From Undaria pinnatifida (taxonomy: Eukaryota; Sar; Phaeophyceae; Laminariales; Alariaceae): a DNA stretch of 64,000 nucleotides. The number at the start of each line of letters is the position of its first letter. Positions within the stretch are counted from its first letter, which is position 1. Below the pieces are notes generated by a model. It searched no databases. It was not told the DNA's origin and saw only the letters and a list, made by a program, of their open reading frames with translations. The stretch lies in NCBI GenBank assembly GCA_012845835.1, contig JABAKD010000013.1:11553701-11617700 (forward strand), read 5' to 3'. Made by a program: the position numbers and the translations under genes. This document shows positions 52,047 through 63,979 of the stretch, in pieces.

Positions 52047-55000
52047 GCGAAACGCCTAACCCGAGCACGACTCCGTCGCCTGCCATTACGTTGTCACCGG
52101 CGCCTATACCAGCGCCCAGCGTTGGTCCTGCGACCTTACCGACCTTAGCTCCAGGAGAGACGCCGCCCCCCGGTTTGACTGTTGGGCCCGTGCCGTCTCC
52201 GGCGCCCTCAGGGACCGCCCCCAGCTCTCCATCAGTCGCTCCTAGCGGAACGACCGAACCAGGTACGACGACGACCCTAGCGCCTAGTACCACTTCAGAG
52301 CCGACCGTACCCGAATCAACCTTGGCTCCCCTTCCTGTTGGGGCCACGGACGCCCCAGGGACTATCGCGGCGTCTGCTTCTCCCGAACCGACCGTATCCG
52401 AATCAACCTTCGCCCCCCTGGCTGTTGGCGTCACGGACGCCCCAGGGACGACCCTAGCACCTGATACCACCCCGAAACCGAGCGTACCCACTTCAACCTT
52501 GGCCCCTCTTCCTGTTGGCACCACGGATGCCCCTGGGACAACCCGAGCACCTGGTACTACGCCAGAGCCGACTGTTCCCGATTCAACCTTGGCCCCCGTT
52601 CCTGTTGGCGCCACGGCCGAACCTACGACAACCCTATCACCTGATGCCACCTCAGAGCCGACCGTACCCACACCAACCTTGGCCCCCGTTTTGATTGGCA
52701 TCACGGACGCCCCTGGGACGACCCTATCACCTGGCACCATTCCAGAGCCGACCGTACCCTCATCTACCTTTGGCACCACAAACGCCCCAGGAACGACCCT
52801 AGCACCTGATACTACCCCAGAGCCGACCGTGCCCGAATCAACCTTGGCCCCCTTTCCTATTGCCGGAACGGCCGAACCAGATACGACGACCCTATCACCT
52901 GGTACTGCTCCAGAGCCGACCGTACCCACATCAACGGTGGCCCCCCTTCTTGTTGGCGCCACAGGCGCCCCAGGAACGACCCTATCACCCGATGCTACTC
53001 CAGAGCCGACCGTACCCCAATCAACCTTGGCCCCCTTTCCTGTTGGCGGAACGGCCGAACCAGGCACGACGACCCTACCACCTGATATCACCCCAGAACC
53101 GACCGTACCCGAATCAACCCTGGCCCCTTTTCCTATTGGCAGAACGGGCGAACCAGGTACGACGACCCTATCACCTGATATCACTCCAGAGCCGACCGTG
53201 CCCACATCAACCGTGGCCCCCCTTTCTGTTGGCATCACGGACGCCCCAGGGATGATCCCATCACCGGTTACCACCCCAGAGCCGACCACACCCGCATCAA
53301 CCTTGGCTCCCCTTTCTGTTGGCGCCACGGACGCCCCAGGGACGACCCTGTCACGTGATACTACTTCAGAGCCGATCGTACCCACATTGACTCTGTCCCC
53401 CCTTTCTGTTGGCACCACGGATGCCCCAGGGACGACCTTGTCACCCGCTACCACCCCAGACCCGACCATACCCTCACCAACCTTGGCCCCCCTTCCTGTT
53501 GCCGCCACGGACGCCCCAGGAACGACCCTATCAGCGAATACTACTCCAGAACCGACCGTACCCGACTTAACGTTTGCCCCCTTTCCTGTTGGCGGAACGG
53601 CCGAACCAGGCACGACGACCCTATCACCTGATACCACTCCCGAGCCAACTGTACCCACTTCGACCTTGTCCTCCCTTTCTGTTGGTGCAACGGACACGCC
53701 TGGGACGACCCTACCACCTGATACTACCCCAGAGCCGACCATGCCTGCATCAACCTTGGCCCCCCTTCCTGTTGGTGGAACGGCCGAACCAGGTGCGACG
53801 ACCTTATCACCTGGTGCCCCTCCAGAGCCGACTGTACCCGGATCACCGTTGGCCCCCCTTGCTGTTGGCACCACGAATGCTCCAGCGACAACCGTCACAC
53901 CTATTTCTTCTTCAGAGCCGAGCATAACCGCATCAACCTTGGCCCCCATTACCGTTGGCACCACGAACGCCCCAAGGACGACCCTATCACCCGTTACCAC
54001 CCCAGAGCCGACCATACCCACATCAACCTTGGCCCCACGTCCTGTTGATGGAACTGTCGAACCAGGTACGATAACCTTAGCACCTGATACCACCCCAGAG
54101 CCAATCTTACCCAGGACAACCTTTGCGCCCCTTCCCGCAGCAGCCACGTTCGCACCAGGGGCGTCCTTAACACCTAATACCACTCCAGAGCCGACCCTTC
54201 TGAAATCAGCCTTGCCTCCCACTCCTGTTAGCGTCACGTATGCGCCGGGAACAACCATGACACCTGTTTTTACTCCAGAGCCGACCTCACCGAACCCAAC
54301 CTTGCCCCCCCTTCCTTTTAGTACCACATACACCCCAGGCGCAACGCTTGGATATTTTTCTACTCCACAACCGACCGAACTGACACCAACCTTGCCCCCC
54401 CTTCCTGCTAGTGTCACGTATGCACCAGGAACAACCGTAACATCTGTTTCTACTCCAGAGCCGACCGTACCCGAGGCAACCTTACCCCCCGTTGCTGTTG
54501 GTGCCACATACGCCCCAGGAGCAACCCTTGGACCTATTTCTACTCCACAACCGACCGTACTGAAATCACCCTTGCCCCCCTTTCCTGTTGGCGTCACGTA
54601 TGCACCAGGAACAACCGTGACACCTGTTTTTACTCCAGAACCGACCGTAGCCAGGGCGACGTTTGCTCCCCTTTCCGAGGGTGCCACACGCGCCCCGGGG
54701 ACGACCCATCCACCCGTTTCCACTCCACAGCCGAACATATCCATATCCACGTATGCCCCGCTTCCCGAGGGTTTCACACGCGCCCCAGGGACAAGCCTAT
54801 CACCCGTTAACACCCCGGAGCTGACCGCACTCAGGGAAACCTTTGCTCCCCTTCCCGAGGGTGCCACACGCGCACCGGGGACGACCCTATCACCCGTTAG
54901 CACTCCTGAGCCAACGGTACCCAACTCAAGTCTCGCCGCCCTTCTTGTTGGCTCAACGTATGCACCAGGAACAACCGTGACACCTTTTTCTACTCCAGAG

Positions 55001-58000
55001 CCGACGGTACCCAGAGCAACCTTTGCGCCCCTTCCCGAGGGTGCCACACGCGCCCCAGGAACGAGCCTATCACCCAGTACTACACCTGAGCCAATCGTAC
55101 CCAAATCGAGTCTCGCCCCCCTTCCTGTTGGCGCAACGTATGCACCAGGGACAACCCTTGGGCCTGTTTCTACTCCAGAGCTGACCGTACCAAGAGCAAC
55201 CTTTGCGCCCCTTCCCGAGGGTGCCACACGCGCCCCGGGGACGACCCTATCACCCGTCACCACCTTTGAGCCGACCATACCCAAATCAACCCTCGCCCCC
55301 CTTCCTGTTGGTGCCACGTACGCACCAGGGACAACCGGTGGGCCTGTTTCTACTCCAGAGCCGACCGTACCCAGAGCAACCTTTGCGCCCCTTCCCGATC
55401 GTGCCACACGCGCCCCGGGGACGACCCTATCACCCGCTACCATCTTTGAGCCGACCATACTCAAATCAGCCCTCGCCCCCCTTCCTGTTGGCGCCACGTA
55501 TGCACCAGGAACTACCGTTGGACCCGTTTCTACTCCAGAGCCGACCGTACCAAGAGCAACCTTTGCGCCCCTTCCCGAGGGTGCCACACGCGCCCCGGGG
55601 ACGACCCTATCACCCGCTACCACCTTTGAGCCGACCATGCCCAAATCAACCCTCGCCCCCCTTCCTGTTGGTGCCACGTATGCACCAGGGACAACCCTTG
55701 GACCCGTTTCTACTCCAGAGCCGACTGCACCAAGAGCAACCTTTGCGCCCCTTCCCGAGGGTGCCACACGCGCCCCGGGGACGACCCTATCACCCGTCAC
55801 CACCTTTGAGCCGACCATGCTCAAATCAACCCTCGCCCCCCTTCCTGTTGGCGCCACGTACGCACCAGGGACAACCCTTGGACCCGTTTCTACTCCAGAG
55901 CCGACCGTACCAAGAGCAACCTTTGCGCCCCTTCCCGAGGGTGCCACACGCGCCCCGGGGACGACCCTATCACCCGTCACCACCTTCGAGCCGACCATAC
56001 TCAAACCAACCCTCGCCCCCCTTCCTATTGGCGCTACGTATGCACCAGGGACAACCCTTGGACCCGTTTCTACTCCAGAGCCGACCGTACCAAGAGCAAC
56101 CTTTGCGCCCCTTCCCGAGGGTGCCACACGCGCCCCGGGGACGACCCTATCACCTGTCACCACCTTTGAGCCGACCATACCCAAATCAACTCTCGCCCCC
56201 CTTCCTGTTGGCGCCACGTACGCACCAGGGACAACCCTTGGACCCGTTTCTACTCCAGAGCCGACCGTACCAAGAGCAACCTTTGCGCCCCTTCCCGAGG
56301 GTGCCACACGCGCCCCGGGGACGACCCTATCACCCGTCACCACCTTCGAGCCGACCATGCCCAAATCAACTCTCGCCCCCCTTCCTGTTGGCGCCACGTA
56401 CGCGCCAGGAACAACCCTTGGACCCGTTTCTACTCCAGAGCCGACCGTACCAAGATCAACCTTTGCGCCCCTTCCCGAGGGTGCCACACGCGCCCCGGGG
56501 ACAACCTTATCACCTGTTGCCACCTTTGAGCCGACCACACCCAGAGCAACCTTTGCGCCCCTTCCCGAGGGTGCCACACGCGCCCCGGGGACAACCCTAT
56601 CACCTGTTACCACCTTTGAGCCGACCACACCCAGAGCAACCTTTGCACCCCTTCCCGAGGGTGCCACACGCGCCCCAGGGACAACCCTATCACCCGTTGC
56701 CACTATCGAGCCAACTGTACCAAAATCGACCTTGTCCCCCCTTCCCGTTGGCGCGACGTACGCTCCAGGGACTACTGTGGCACCTGCTTCTACTCCAGAG
56801 CCGACCATGCCTGTAGCAACCTTTGCCCCACTTCCCGAGGGTTTTACGCACTCCCCGGGGACAACACTTCCCCCCGTTACCACTCCCATGCCGACGGTAC
56901 CCACATCGACCTTTGCTCCCCTTGCTGAGGGTGAGACACACGCCCCAGGGACGACCCTATCACCCGTTACCACCCCAGAGCCTACCTTTCCCAGGGCAAC
57001 CTTTGCTCCCCTTGCCGAGGGCACCACACGCGCCCCAGGGACGACCTTATCACCCGTTACCACTCCCGAACCGACGGCACCGAAATCAACCTTCGCCCCC
57101 CTTCCCGAGGGTGTTACGCACGCCCCAGGGACGACATTATCCCCCGTTACCACCCCAGAGCCTACCTTTCCTAGGGCAACCTTTGCTCCCCTTGCCGAGG
57201 GTACTACACGCGCCCCAGGGACGACCCTATCACCCGTCACCACTCCCGAGCCGACTGTACCCGAATCCACCTTTCCCCCCCTTCCCGTGGGTGCCACCCA
57301 CTCCCCAGGGACGACCCTATCTCCTGCCGCCGTCGCACCGAGCGACACATCACCCCCGGCGACTTTGTCTCCTGGCGCGACCCCTTCCCCCGTGGATGCC
57401 ACCCCGGCCCCCACCCCACCGCCGACTAACGCCACCGTCATCGACGATGCCCTACAGACCACGGGCGATGCGGCCTCCGGTGCTGTGGTGGCGGCGGTGG
57501 TCGGCACGGCCGCCGTGGTCACGGTTACCTCCGTCACGGCGACGACGGCGGCGGCTAGCTCCGCCGTGGCCACCACGGCAACGGCAGCCGCCGCCGTTGG
57601 CAGCGCAGGCGCCGGTGGTGGTGCCGGAGGCGCCGCTAGCGGCGCCGCCCTTGCGACTGTCGTCGCGCCAACCGCCGGCACAGGCGTGGTGGGCAGCACT
57701 GGCGCAGCTGCTGGCGGCGGCGTCGCCAGCGGCGCGGTGGGCGCTGTGGGCGGAACGACGACGGTGGTGGAGTCCACCGCAGTCGCCACCGCCGCCGCCA
57801 CGACCGAGGTAACCGCGACGGCGGCGACGACCGCGACGGCCACGACATCGACGGCAGCGTCAGGGGGCGCGGGAGGCGCGGGAGGCGCGGGAGGCGCGAC
57901 TGGTGCGGGGGGCGCGACACCGGCTCCGCCGGGCGGCGCCGGTGTGATGCCTGATGGGGCTGGTGTGAGGCAGGCCGCCACCAACTTGACTTCGACATCC

Positions 58001-58099
58001 GGCACCGATGGGACGTCGGCGGCGACGACAACGGCGACTGCCGGGACGCCCGACCCGGGAACGGTTTCTTCGAGAAGTCCGTCCGCTTCGCTTGGCCTG
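52047..58099 (+). CDS. Exon 9: 6-kb repeat exon (Thr/Pro/Ala-rich)
   Basis: Acceptor GTCCCAG at 52,046 (phase 1); donor CTG-GTGAGT at 58,100 (phase 0). The first 216 bp are homologous to exon 5. A long series of about 30-residue units follows, of the type APLPVGATYAPGTTLGPVST-PEPTVPRATF. From 54,841 to 56,460 nine 180-bp units (two alternating 30-residue subunits) run in exact register. After 57,340 the repeat ends. A hydrophobic Ala/Val/Thr/Gly region follows (SGAVVAAVVGTAAVVTVTSV, later GGAGGAGGAGGATGAGGATP), then a Thr/Ser tail ending SASLGL. The Thr/Pro content suggests dense O-glycosylation. Confidence 0.75.
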
Positions 58100-58647
58100 G
58101 TGAGTGAAAAAACGACCGCGATACATTCGGGCTGTATTACGCTAGGGTTCTATGACGGTCTGGTTGTATAGTCGCGTTATTTTTGTTTTTTGAAGCGCTT
58201 GGGTTGTATTATCTCTATTTGAAGTTCATAAAGGAAATGTGGCGAACGCGCAAAAGCTGCGATTGTGGCACAATGAGCCCCACGAGGCCGTCATCCGGGT
58301 CTTCTGGTTTTGGGATGACGAATTTTGTGCGACACGCGCACAGCTCGGTACTGCTCTTTCTGCTTCGCGCGCACACTACGATAGCGTTTGATTCACACAT
58401 TTTCGTACGCTATTAATAGGATATATACGTATATGTTAATAACACTCTGGACAAAATATATGAGGCTCGTTGACGGAGTAATATCAATCGAAAAAACGGT
58501 TCTGAATTTGTGGCATTCTCGTTTTTTTTCACACTCGAGGGAGACGATATTGCGTTGCCGCCATCGACATCAATTATGACTCTTCACGCGCTGCTTTGTC
58601 AATGGCGGTTTTTGCGTTGTGGTTGTTCATAGCTAATGATTTTTCAG

Positions 58648-58779
58648 ATTCAGTTCTTGAGCTCGCTGCGGCTGCTGGAGGCCAATATTAGTGCGCCTTT
58701 TCGCAAGCTGCTGGACCAGCTCAAGTGGATGAACCTGCACTTCGATTTCGATTTCAGCTTTGCGGGCTGCGATGACGAG
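58648..58779 (+). CDS. Exon 10: start of the membrane-proximal domain
   Basis: 44 codons, phase 0 to 0, acceptor TTTTTCAG, donor GTGAGC at 58,780. It encodes IQFLSSLRLLEANISAPFRK, then LLDQLKWMNLHFDFDFSF and AGCDDE. Codon use is ordinary, unlike the repeat exons. The pattern (Q-F-L, small helix, P-F, L-x-W-x-N) resembles the first segment of TRP-like domains at the ends of protist surface proteins; tentative. Confidence 0.7.
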
Positions 58780-59357
58780 GTGAGCCTTGCACTTTAACGT
58801 TAGGGGTAGTGGTGGTGGAGAATGTAGAGTATATTTAAGTTTATGTATAGTGGGAGGTCGGCTTATTAATAGCATAGGCGGGGGTGCGTGTGGTGTTGGT
58901 TCTAATGTCATGTTGTTGGTGATTTTGTCGCTGGTGTTGTTGCTAACCATGTTGCCGTGATGCTGTTTTTCTTGCCCCCTTTTTCTCCGCGGATAACGAC
59001 ACACACGAAGACAATCGATCCATGGCTAACGAACTAGTTAGTCTAGCTGGCCGATTAAGTAACCATGTAACTTCTAACCCTAACCCTAACACCTGCCTAA
59101 CGCACTCACGAACGAACGACCGAACGATCGAACTACCGCACTAACTAACTTCAACTACAATGCGTCCTTAACCCCGTCACAGCTGGAAATCCGTTTTTGG
59201 GAAAACAACTTGGAAATAGTATAGAGAGGGGTTTTAGGGCTTTAAAACGGTCAACTAGCTAGGCTATCTACTGTAAATTAACTCACCAACTAATCCTTAA
59301 TCTGCAATTTAATCCACAAGCCAAGTAACTAAAAGTTGCTCTTCTTGACGCTGTCAG

Positions 59358-59495
59358 GAGTCGAAAGTAACGTGGACGGAGAACGACAACGGCATGTGGG
59401 TATTCAACACCTTCGCCGTCTTCGGTATGCTCGCGCTCCTCATCGTCTGCCACATCCTGCTCCTCTCGTACATGGAGGCGTCTTGGCTCTCGCAG
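59358..59495 (+). CDS. Exon 11: first clear transmembrane helix
   Basis: 46 codons, phase 0 to 0, acceptor CTGTCAG, donor GTATGC. It encodes ESKVTWTENDNGMWVF followed by a strong helix (NTFAVFGMLALLIVCHILLL). The competing frame on the same strand here lacks hydrophobic character. Confidence 0.75.
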
Positions 59496-60327
59496 GTATG
59501 CATCGTAATCATAAAAAACGAAAAAGCGGGGGCAAGAGAAATGTGTCTCCGGGGTTGGAGAAAACCGCTTGGTTGTACAGAGAGAGAGCGAGCGAGAGAT
59601 GAAACTACTCCTGCATTGATTGCCGGCGAATCATATCGGGGGTACTAGCTCTCGTGAGCTGCCTCCTGTTGATCGCAACAGAGAGACTATGCTTATAATC
59701 TATACCTGGTATGCGAATTACGGCAACGACGGGATACTACCACAGAGAAGCAGATCAGGAATACAATCTAGAGAATTTCGCGCACAGCAAACAAAGACGA
59801 TGAAATGAACTATACCCAGGCGGGTTGTGGTACGTATCGTGTACGTGTGAGATACATAGATATAATTACATTTGTCCTCGAAATTTTTTTAAACCTTATT
59901 CACTTGGTTAATGGGACCTGCTCCGCTCTCAGCGCTCCCACTTGGAACACGCCTGCCTAAACCCCCCTCTCGGAGAACCTTCCCGGCATTCTTCGCGTTC
60001 CTTACTTTCTTCGCTTTCTTCGTTTCCTTTTTTCCCGTTTCTCTCTTTATTTTTTTCATTCCGTAACTTTATCCAACGTATGATCTACGACTTTAGGGTG
60101 TTTATTTTCGTTTTTACCAACGCATGATCTACGACTCTACGACGCATCTACGGCGCAAAGTCGTGAGATGTTGAAGTTGACTGCCGGCTTTTTAGTGTTC
60201 TACAAGTAGGCACCTACTTTCAGCTCCCTACGCTGGCCACCTGTCGCCGTGGCGCTTCCCCACCACTTTACAACTCGGAGAGCGAGAAGCATGTCGTCTT
60301 CAAGCATCTATCGTAGCTCTCCTGCTG

Positions 60328-60675
60328 AAAAGCCGAAGCCCACCAACCAAAGCCAAGGAGGGGGAGGTGGTGGAGGCTCTGCCGGTGGCGGTGGTACTGC
60401 TGCACTGCTGTTCTCCTGTATGTAGTAAAAGTTTGGTCGGTGGGTGGGTGGAGGGTGCACTGCGTCGTCCGTGGTGGGTGGGTGGGCCGTTCTGTACGTG
60501 GGAAAGCCGAAGCCCACCAACCAAAGCCAAGGAGGGGGAGGTGGTGGAGGCTCTGCCGGTGGCGGTGGTACTGCTGCACTGCTATTCTCCTGTATGTAGT
60601 AAGAGTTTGGTCGGTGGGTGGGTGGAGGGTGCACTGCGTCGTCCGTGGTGGGTGGGTGGGCCGTTCTGTACGTGG
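60328..60675. repeat. 174-bp tandem duplication in an intron
   Basis: Two nearly identical units beginning AAAGCCGAAGCCCACC, offset 174 bp, a multiple of three. This gives Pro-rich minus-strand ORFs repeated every 58 residues; I regard those as by-products. Confidence 0.9.
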
Positions 60676-61744
60676 GAGTCTTTTTTTCTGTTTCCTGTTT
60701 CATAAGAACCAACCAACTAACTGCCCCCCGCGTACCAGGTGTATATTTTGTTCGACGAATTCTATTTATACGTCCCACGCCCATAAATAAACGCCAGTAA
60801 GCTAGCAGCTGGTTATTTTTAGGCGCCCCAAGTACAATCTTCATGGCAAGTTGTAGATTCACGTGCTTGTCCAATGTACACTGGGTAGTCGGGTTCGTTT
60901 TCCATATACTGCAAGTAGTGGTGTACAACCACAATGCCATCTTGCGTTCGTATTTGGTGCTCTACCACAAGCAGCTGGTGGTGATGATGCGCTATCATAC
61001 ACCCGTTCTGAATAATAAATGTCTTTTTTTGTTGTATTCGCCCGCACTGCCAATCTGAACGTGACATCGCCAGCAAGCTCGCAACACAGCACAGAGTAAA
61101 CAGCTCTGCCCATAGAGCTCTTGGCATTATTAAGTCGCGGGCTTCATGAAACCATGCACCTTCTATTCCTGTCTCTTTCACATTTGTTGTGTTGTATTCC
61201 TGGCGCGAGCGTAGCGGGCGGCGTCTGCCGCCCGCGGAGCAGAGCCCTTGTACGTTGTACTTGTTGCGACAGGAAACTAAGAAACACAAATACGAAGAAT
61301 GAAAAAGGCAGGAACGGAGAAGAGCGCGCGATATTTGCTGTTAGGCGTATCTACAGACAAAGGGATATGACAATTAGCCCCCCCCCCCATGAAGACAACC
61401 AGGGTACCGTTTTTTTCTTCTTTTCGCGGTTTTCATGATGGTTATCGAGTTAGATAATATTGTGCCGGGTGGAGAACCCTAACTCCGAACAAGGGGAATG
61501 ATCGCATCACGTAGTGTGAATATGGTAAGGCACCCACGAGGAAGTTACATAGTAATACCCATTGCTGTCTCTGGAGTGGTCACACCAGAAAACAAAGCAG
61601 CTCATTGGCGCTATCGTCTACAGGCAAACACGTAGGCACATGGTGCCGAAGTCCATCTTACGAGCGGTTCTTGGAAGGATGCGGTTCACCGTTCATGCGA
61701 CTTGCCGGATAGCTCACGGTGCTTCGCGCTTGGTGCAAGCAATG

Positions 61745-61860
61745 TCTGCCTGGTTGTTGAAAACCCGACATGCTCCGTCCCGGCATAGTAGGGATGCGAG
61801 GGTCTATGGTCATACGACTACGGCCATGAATGAATATCGAGTACACCCCCCCCCCCCTCT
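61745..61860 (+). repeat. R3 dispersed repeat, copy b
   Basis: Counterpart of 36,530-36,640, ending in a C run. Confidence 0.8.
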
Positions 61861-62084
61861 CGCCTGCTCCTCCCGTCTCTCTACTTGATGTCCGACTTTT
61901 GCCGTTTTTTTTCTTTCTGCACGTTTGTAAATGCCGTCGTGCTTGCTGTTCATCCGTGGCGTATGTTTGCAGGCGAACGCGATTCATCGCAACCTTTTGG
62001 AGCGAAGGAGGAAGAGAACTGCGAGTACGCGAGAGGCGAGTTAACACTTTTTCTTTTTTTGGTATACGTCGGACAGATCACGAT

Positions 62085-62370
62085 CTATAAATCATATCGA
62101 TCGTAGATATTCTAGATCCTATACCTGTCATGATACAGATCACGATCTAGATCGTATAGATAATATAGATCATATAGATCCTGTATGTGTGCGTATGGTA
62201 TAGTACCTTGTGCAGGATCTGTGTAGTACAGGCCCAACCCAGGAAACTTGTTCTAGGTTATGCAGATCACACGGCTCCCACCAGACAACATGATCTATAG
62301 GCGATACAGATCACATTGGCCAAGGATCTGTCCGCCCTGAAAGACACAGATCATGATACATCATTAATAG
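62085..62370. repeat. GATC-rich direct/inverted repeat cluster
   Basis: Repeated CAGATCAC words (about six) with ATCTAGATC-type palindromes in the first half (ACAGATCACGATCTAGATCG). It lies inside intron 11 and has no coding capacity. Confidence 0.7.
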
Positions 62371-62693
62371 GGATCTGATTTGTGCGACGTGTGCTATTTT
62401 GCCACACAACACGCGTTTATCCAATGTGGTGGAAATCACCCCCCCCCTTGCAGTATCGGCGGCAAACGTACATGCGTCCCCCCACAGGGGGACAACTCAC
62501 GTGTATCCCCTGTGATAGAAAGCGCATTGATCAGCAGTTTTTTCCTCGCGGTAACAGCGGCAACAAAACCAAAATGCCGCCTCCGCCCCCCGCGCCCGGT
62601 GTGTGGTTGTCCATGAATATTTTTTTTGCTTGTCTGTCACAACTCTGAACGACGCTCATTATGCTCTTGGATTGTTTCCCCCCGTCCCGTCAG

Positions 62694-62809
62694 ATGGCAT
62701 CAACATCCTCACCCACTGCTGAGATTGACGCCAAGTGGGAGGACCCGGATCACGCTGACAGAGACCTGCTGGACCAGGAAAAAGTGGCGACACAGCGGTT
62801 CCTTCGCAG
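62694..62809 (+). CDS. Exon 12: charged loop
   Basis: 116 bp, phase 0 to phase 2, acceptor after a C/T tract (CCCGTCAG), donor CAG-GTTTGT. It encodes a hydrophilic loop (EIDAKWEDPDHADRD, LLDQEKVATQRFLR). The final AG plus the first base of exon 13 makes an Arg codon. Confidence 0.7.
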
Positions 62810-63377
62810 GTTTGTTGAACTTGTTTGTTCATGTCGCTGTTGCGTTTGGTGGTCTTGCTGTTGTTGTTTTCCAGCTGCGAAGGCAGGCGGTAGCGATACA
62901 GCCAGACCGCAGACCATTCTTCAGAACATTGTGTGCTCCATTTCCAACTGCTGCTGTCGTGTAGGACATTTGTTGCATTTTCCCCCTGTGTTTCTGCTCC
63001 GCGCCACTTTCTGGATGTACTTGGTACTAAATAGCTATTAAATAACCCTAGTTTTTGGCCGCCTATCACCAAGCGACACGCAAAAGAGGAAGAAATAGAG
63101 GAAGAAATCTTAAAAACACAAAGTAACAAACTCGGTTGTCCCGGTTTACGACGTGTTTCCGCGTTCCCTTAGATTGTTATTGATTTGGATGCTGGCGTTG
63201 CAGACTCCCCCCCGCCCTCCTCTTCCCTCCCCCACCCCATAATTCCCCCTCCTCCACCTCCTCTCTCACCCCCCCTGCACTGCTTTCACAGTGAAAAACA
63301 CCTATTTTTTCTCGATGCCTCAAACCGTTCCCGATCCCTGCCCTCTTCTCTGTTGCCCGCGCGCGGTCCGTCTGCAG

Positions 63378-63516
63378 GCACAACTCGGTGTGGATGTACT
63401 TCCCGCACGTTGAGCTGGTGTTCTTGTTGTTCGCGTATCAAGGAGCGTCGACAGCGGAAGCTAGGATGCTGCGCAGCGGTTGCCTTCCGCTGATCATCCT
63501 GGGAGCGTTCGCCCTC
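63378..63516 (+). CDS. Exon 13: membrane segments
   Basis: 139 bp, phase 2 to phase 0, acceptor TCTGCAG, donor GTAAGG. It encodes HNSVWMYFPHVELVFLLFAY, a short polar turn, and a second hydrophobic stretch (CLPLIILGAFAL) that continues into exon 14. Confidence 0.7.
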
Positions 63517-63830
63517 GTAAGGAGTAGCCAACAAACAACAGGCATCAATAAGGCGACCGTTTTTTCTGCATACCCACCAACACCAGCTCCGCCCGCCCCC
63601 TCGCCTTCTCGGCACGCTTGCCTTTCTAATGCCGCGGACATTCCGTTTTGAGTTTACTCAACACCTTTTTCCCTGTTTTTTGCTCCGGCTCCTTATCCCT
63701 CTCTCGCCTCCTCCCCGCTTCCCCTCTCCCGTACCTCCTCCCTTCCCGTTCCCGCTCCTCCGCCCCGCCCCCGCCCCGCCCCCGTCCCCTCCCCACTCCT
63801 TTTACGCTTCGCGTGCTCCTCCTGGAGCAG

Positions 63831-63979
63831 TTCGTGTTTCCTCTTGTGATGATGCTGTACGTCGGCCGCATCGTGTGGAGCCGAATCAAGCCGCAGGAAG
63901 GGCCTGTTACCTTTGAAAAGGCCGTTTCTTTGAACCCCGAGGACGCACCGAAGGGGTGCTGGTGTGTCAACATTTGCAG
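63831..63979 (+). CDS. Exon 14: membrane segment and cytosolic loop; gene continues beyond the window
   Basis: 149 bp, phase 0 to phase 2, acceptor GGAGCAG after a long C/T tract, donor CAG-GTAAGA at 63,980. It encodes FVFPLVMMLYVGRIVW, then a charged loop (IKPQEGPVTFEKAVSL, NPEDAPKGCWCVNIC). The remaining exons and the stop lie to the right of the window. Confidence 0.7.

Larger units (their letters stand above)
59496..62693 (+). other. Large intron 11 with inserted repeats
   Basis: 3.2 kb. It contains a 174-bp tandem duplication (60,328-60,675), repeat R3 (61,745-61,860), a C run at 61,380 and a CAGATCAC/GATCTAGATC-rich cluster (62,085-62,370). No exon with both flanking sites in phase was seen, though small exons could be missed. 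Confidence 0.6.
44013..63979 (+). other. Giant multi-exon gene: mucin-like surface protein with C-terminal membrane domain (open at right edge)
   Basis: The model has 14 exons from an ATG at 44,013 to a donor at 63,980, giving about 3,720 codons with a consistent phase at each junction. The order is hydrophobic N-terminus, Gly-rich exon, PTPAAAE and PTPEPTVE repeats, five or six tandem phase-1 exons, a 6-kb Thr/Pro repeat exon, an Ala/Gly/Thr/Val linker, then short exons with transmembrane helices. Introns are pyrimidine-rich before the acceptor; the one at 59,496-62,693 is 3.2 kb and has collected repeats. The layout implies a secreted, probably heavily O-glycosylated ectodomain anchored by a multi-pass domain. 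The first membrane exons recall the TRP-like domains that end many protist adhesion-type proteins, but that link is by resemblance only. Confidence 0.7.

Noticed and set aside
51994-58005. 2,003-codon antisense open frame opposite exon 9
   Set aside because: The repeat units lack stop codons in the complementary frame by composition. Gly/Val-rich mirrors of the Thr/Pro repeats appear wherever the repeat exists, and there are no splice signals or domains on that strand.
59075-59095. CTAACCCTAACCCTAAC as a telomere
   Set aside because: It has only two to three units inside an intron of a gene that continues on both sides; at most an interstitial motif.
60308-60940. Minus-strand Pro-rich ORF with 58-residue repeats
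   Set aside because: It arises from a 174-bp tandem duplication, a multiple of three, inside an intron; no splice or domain support.
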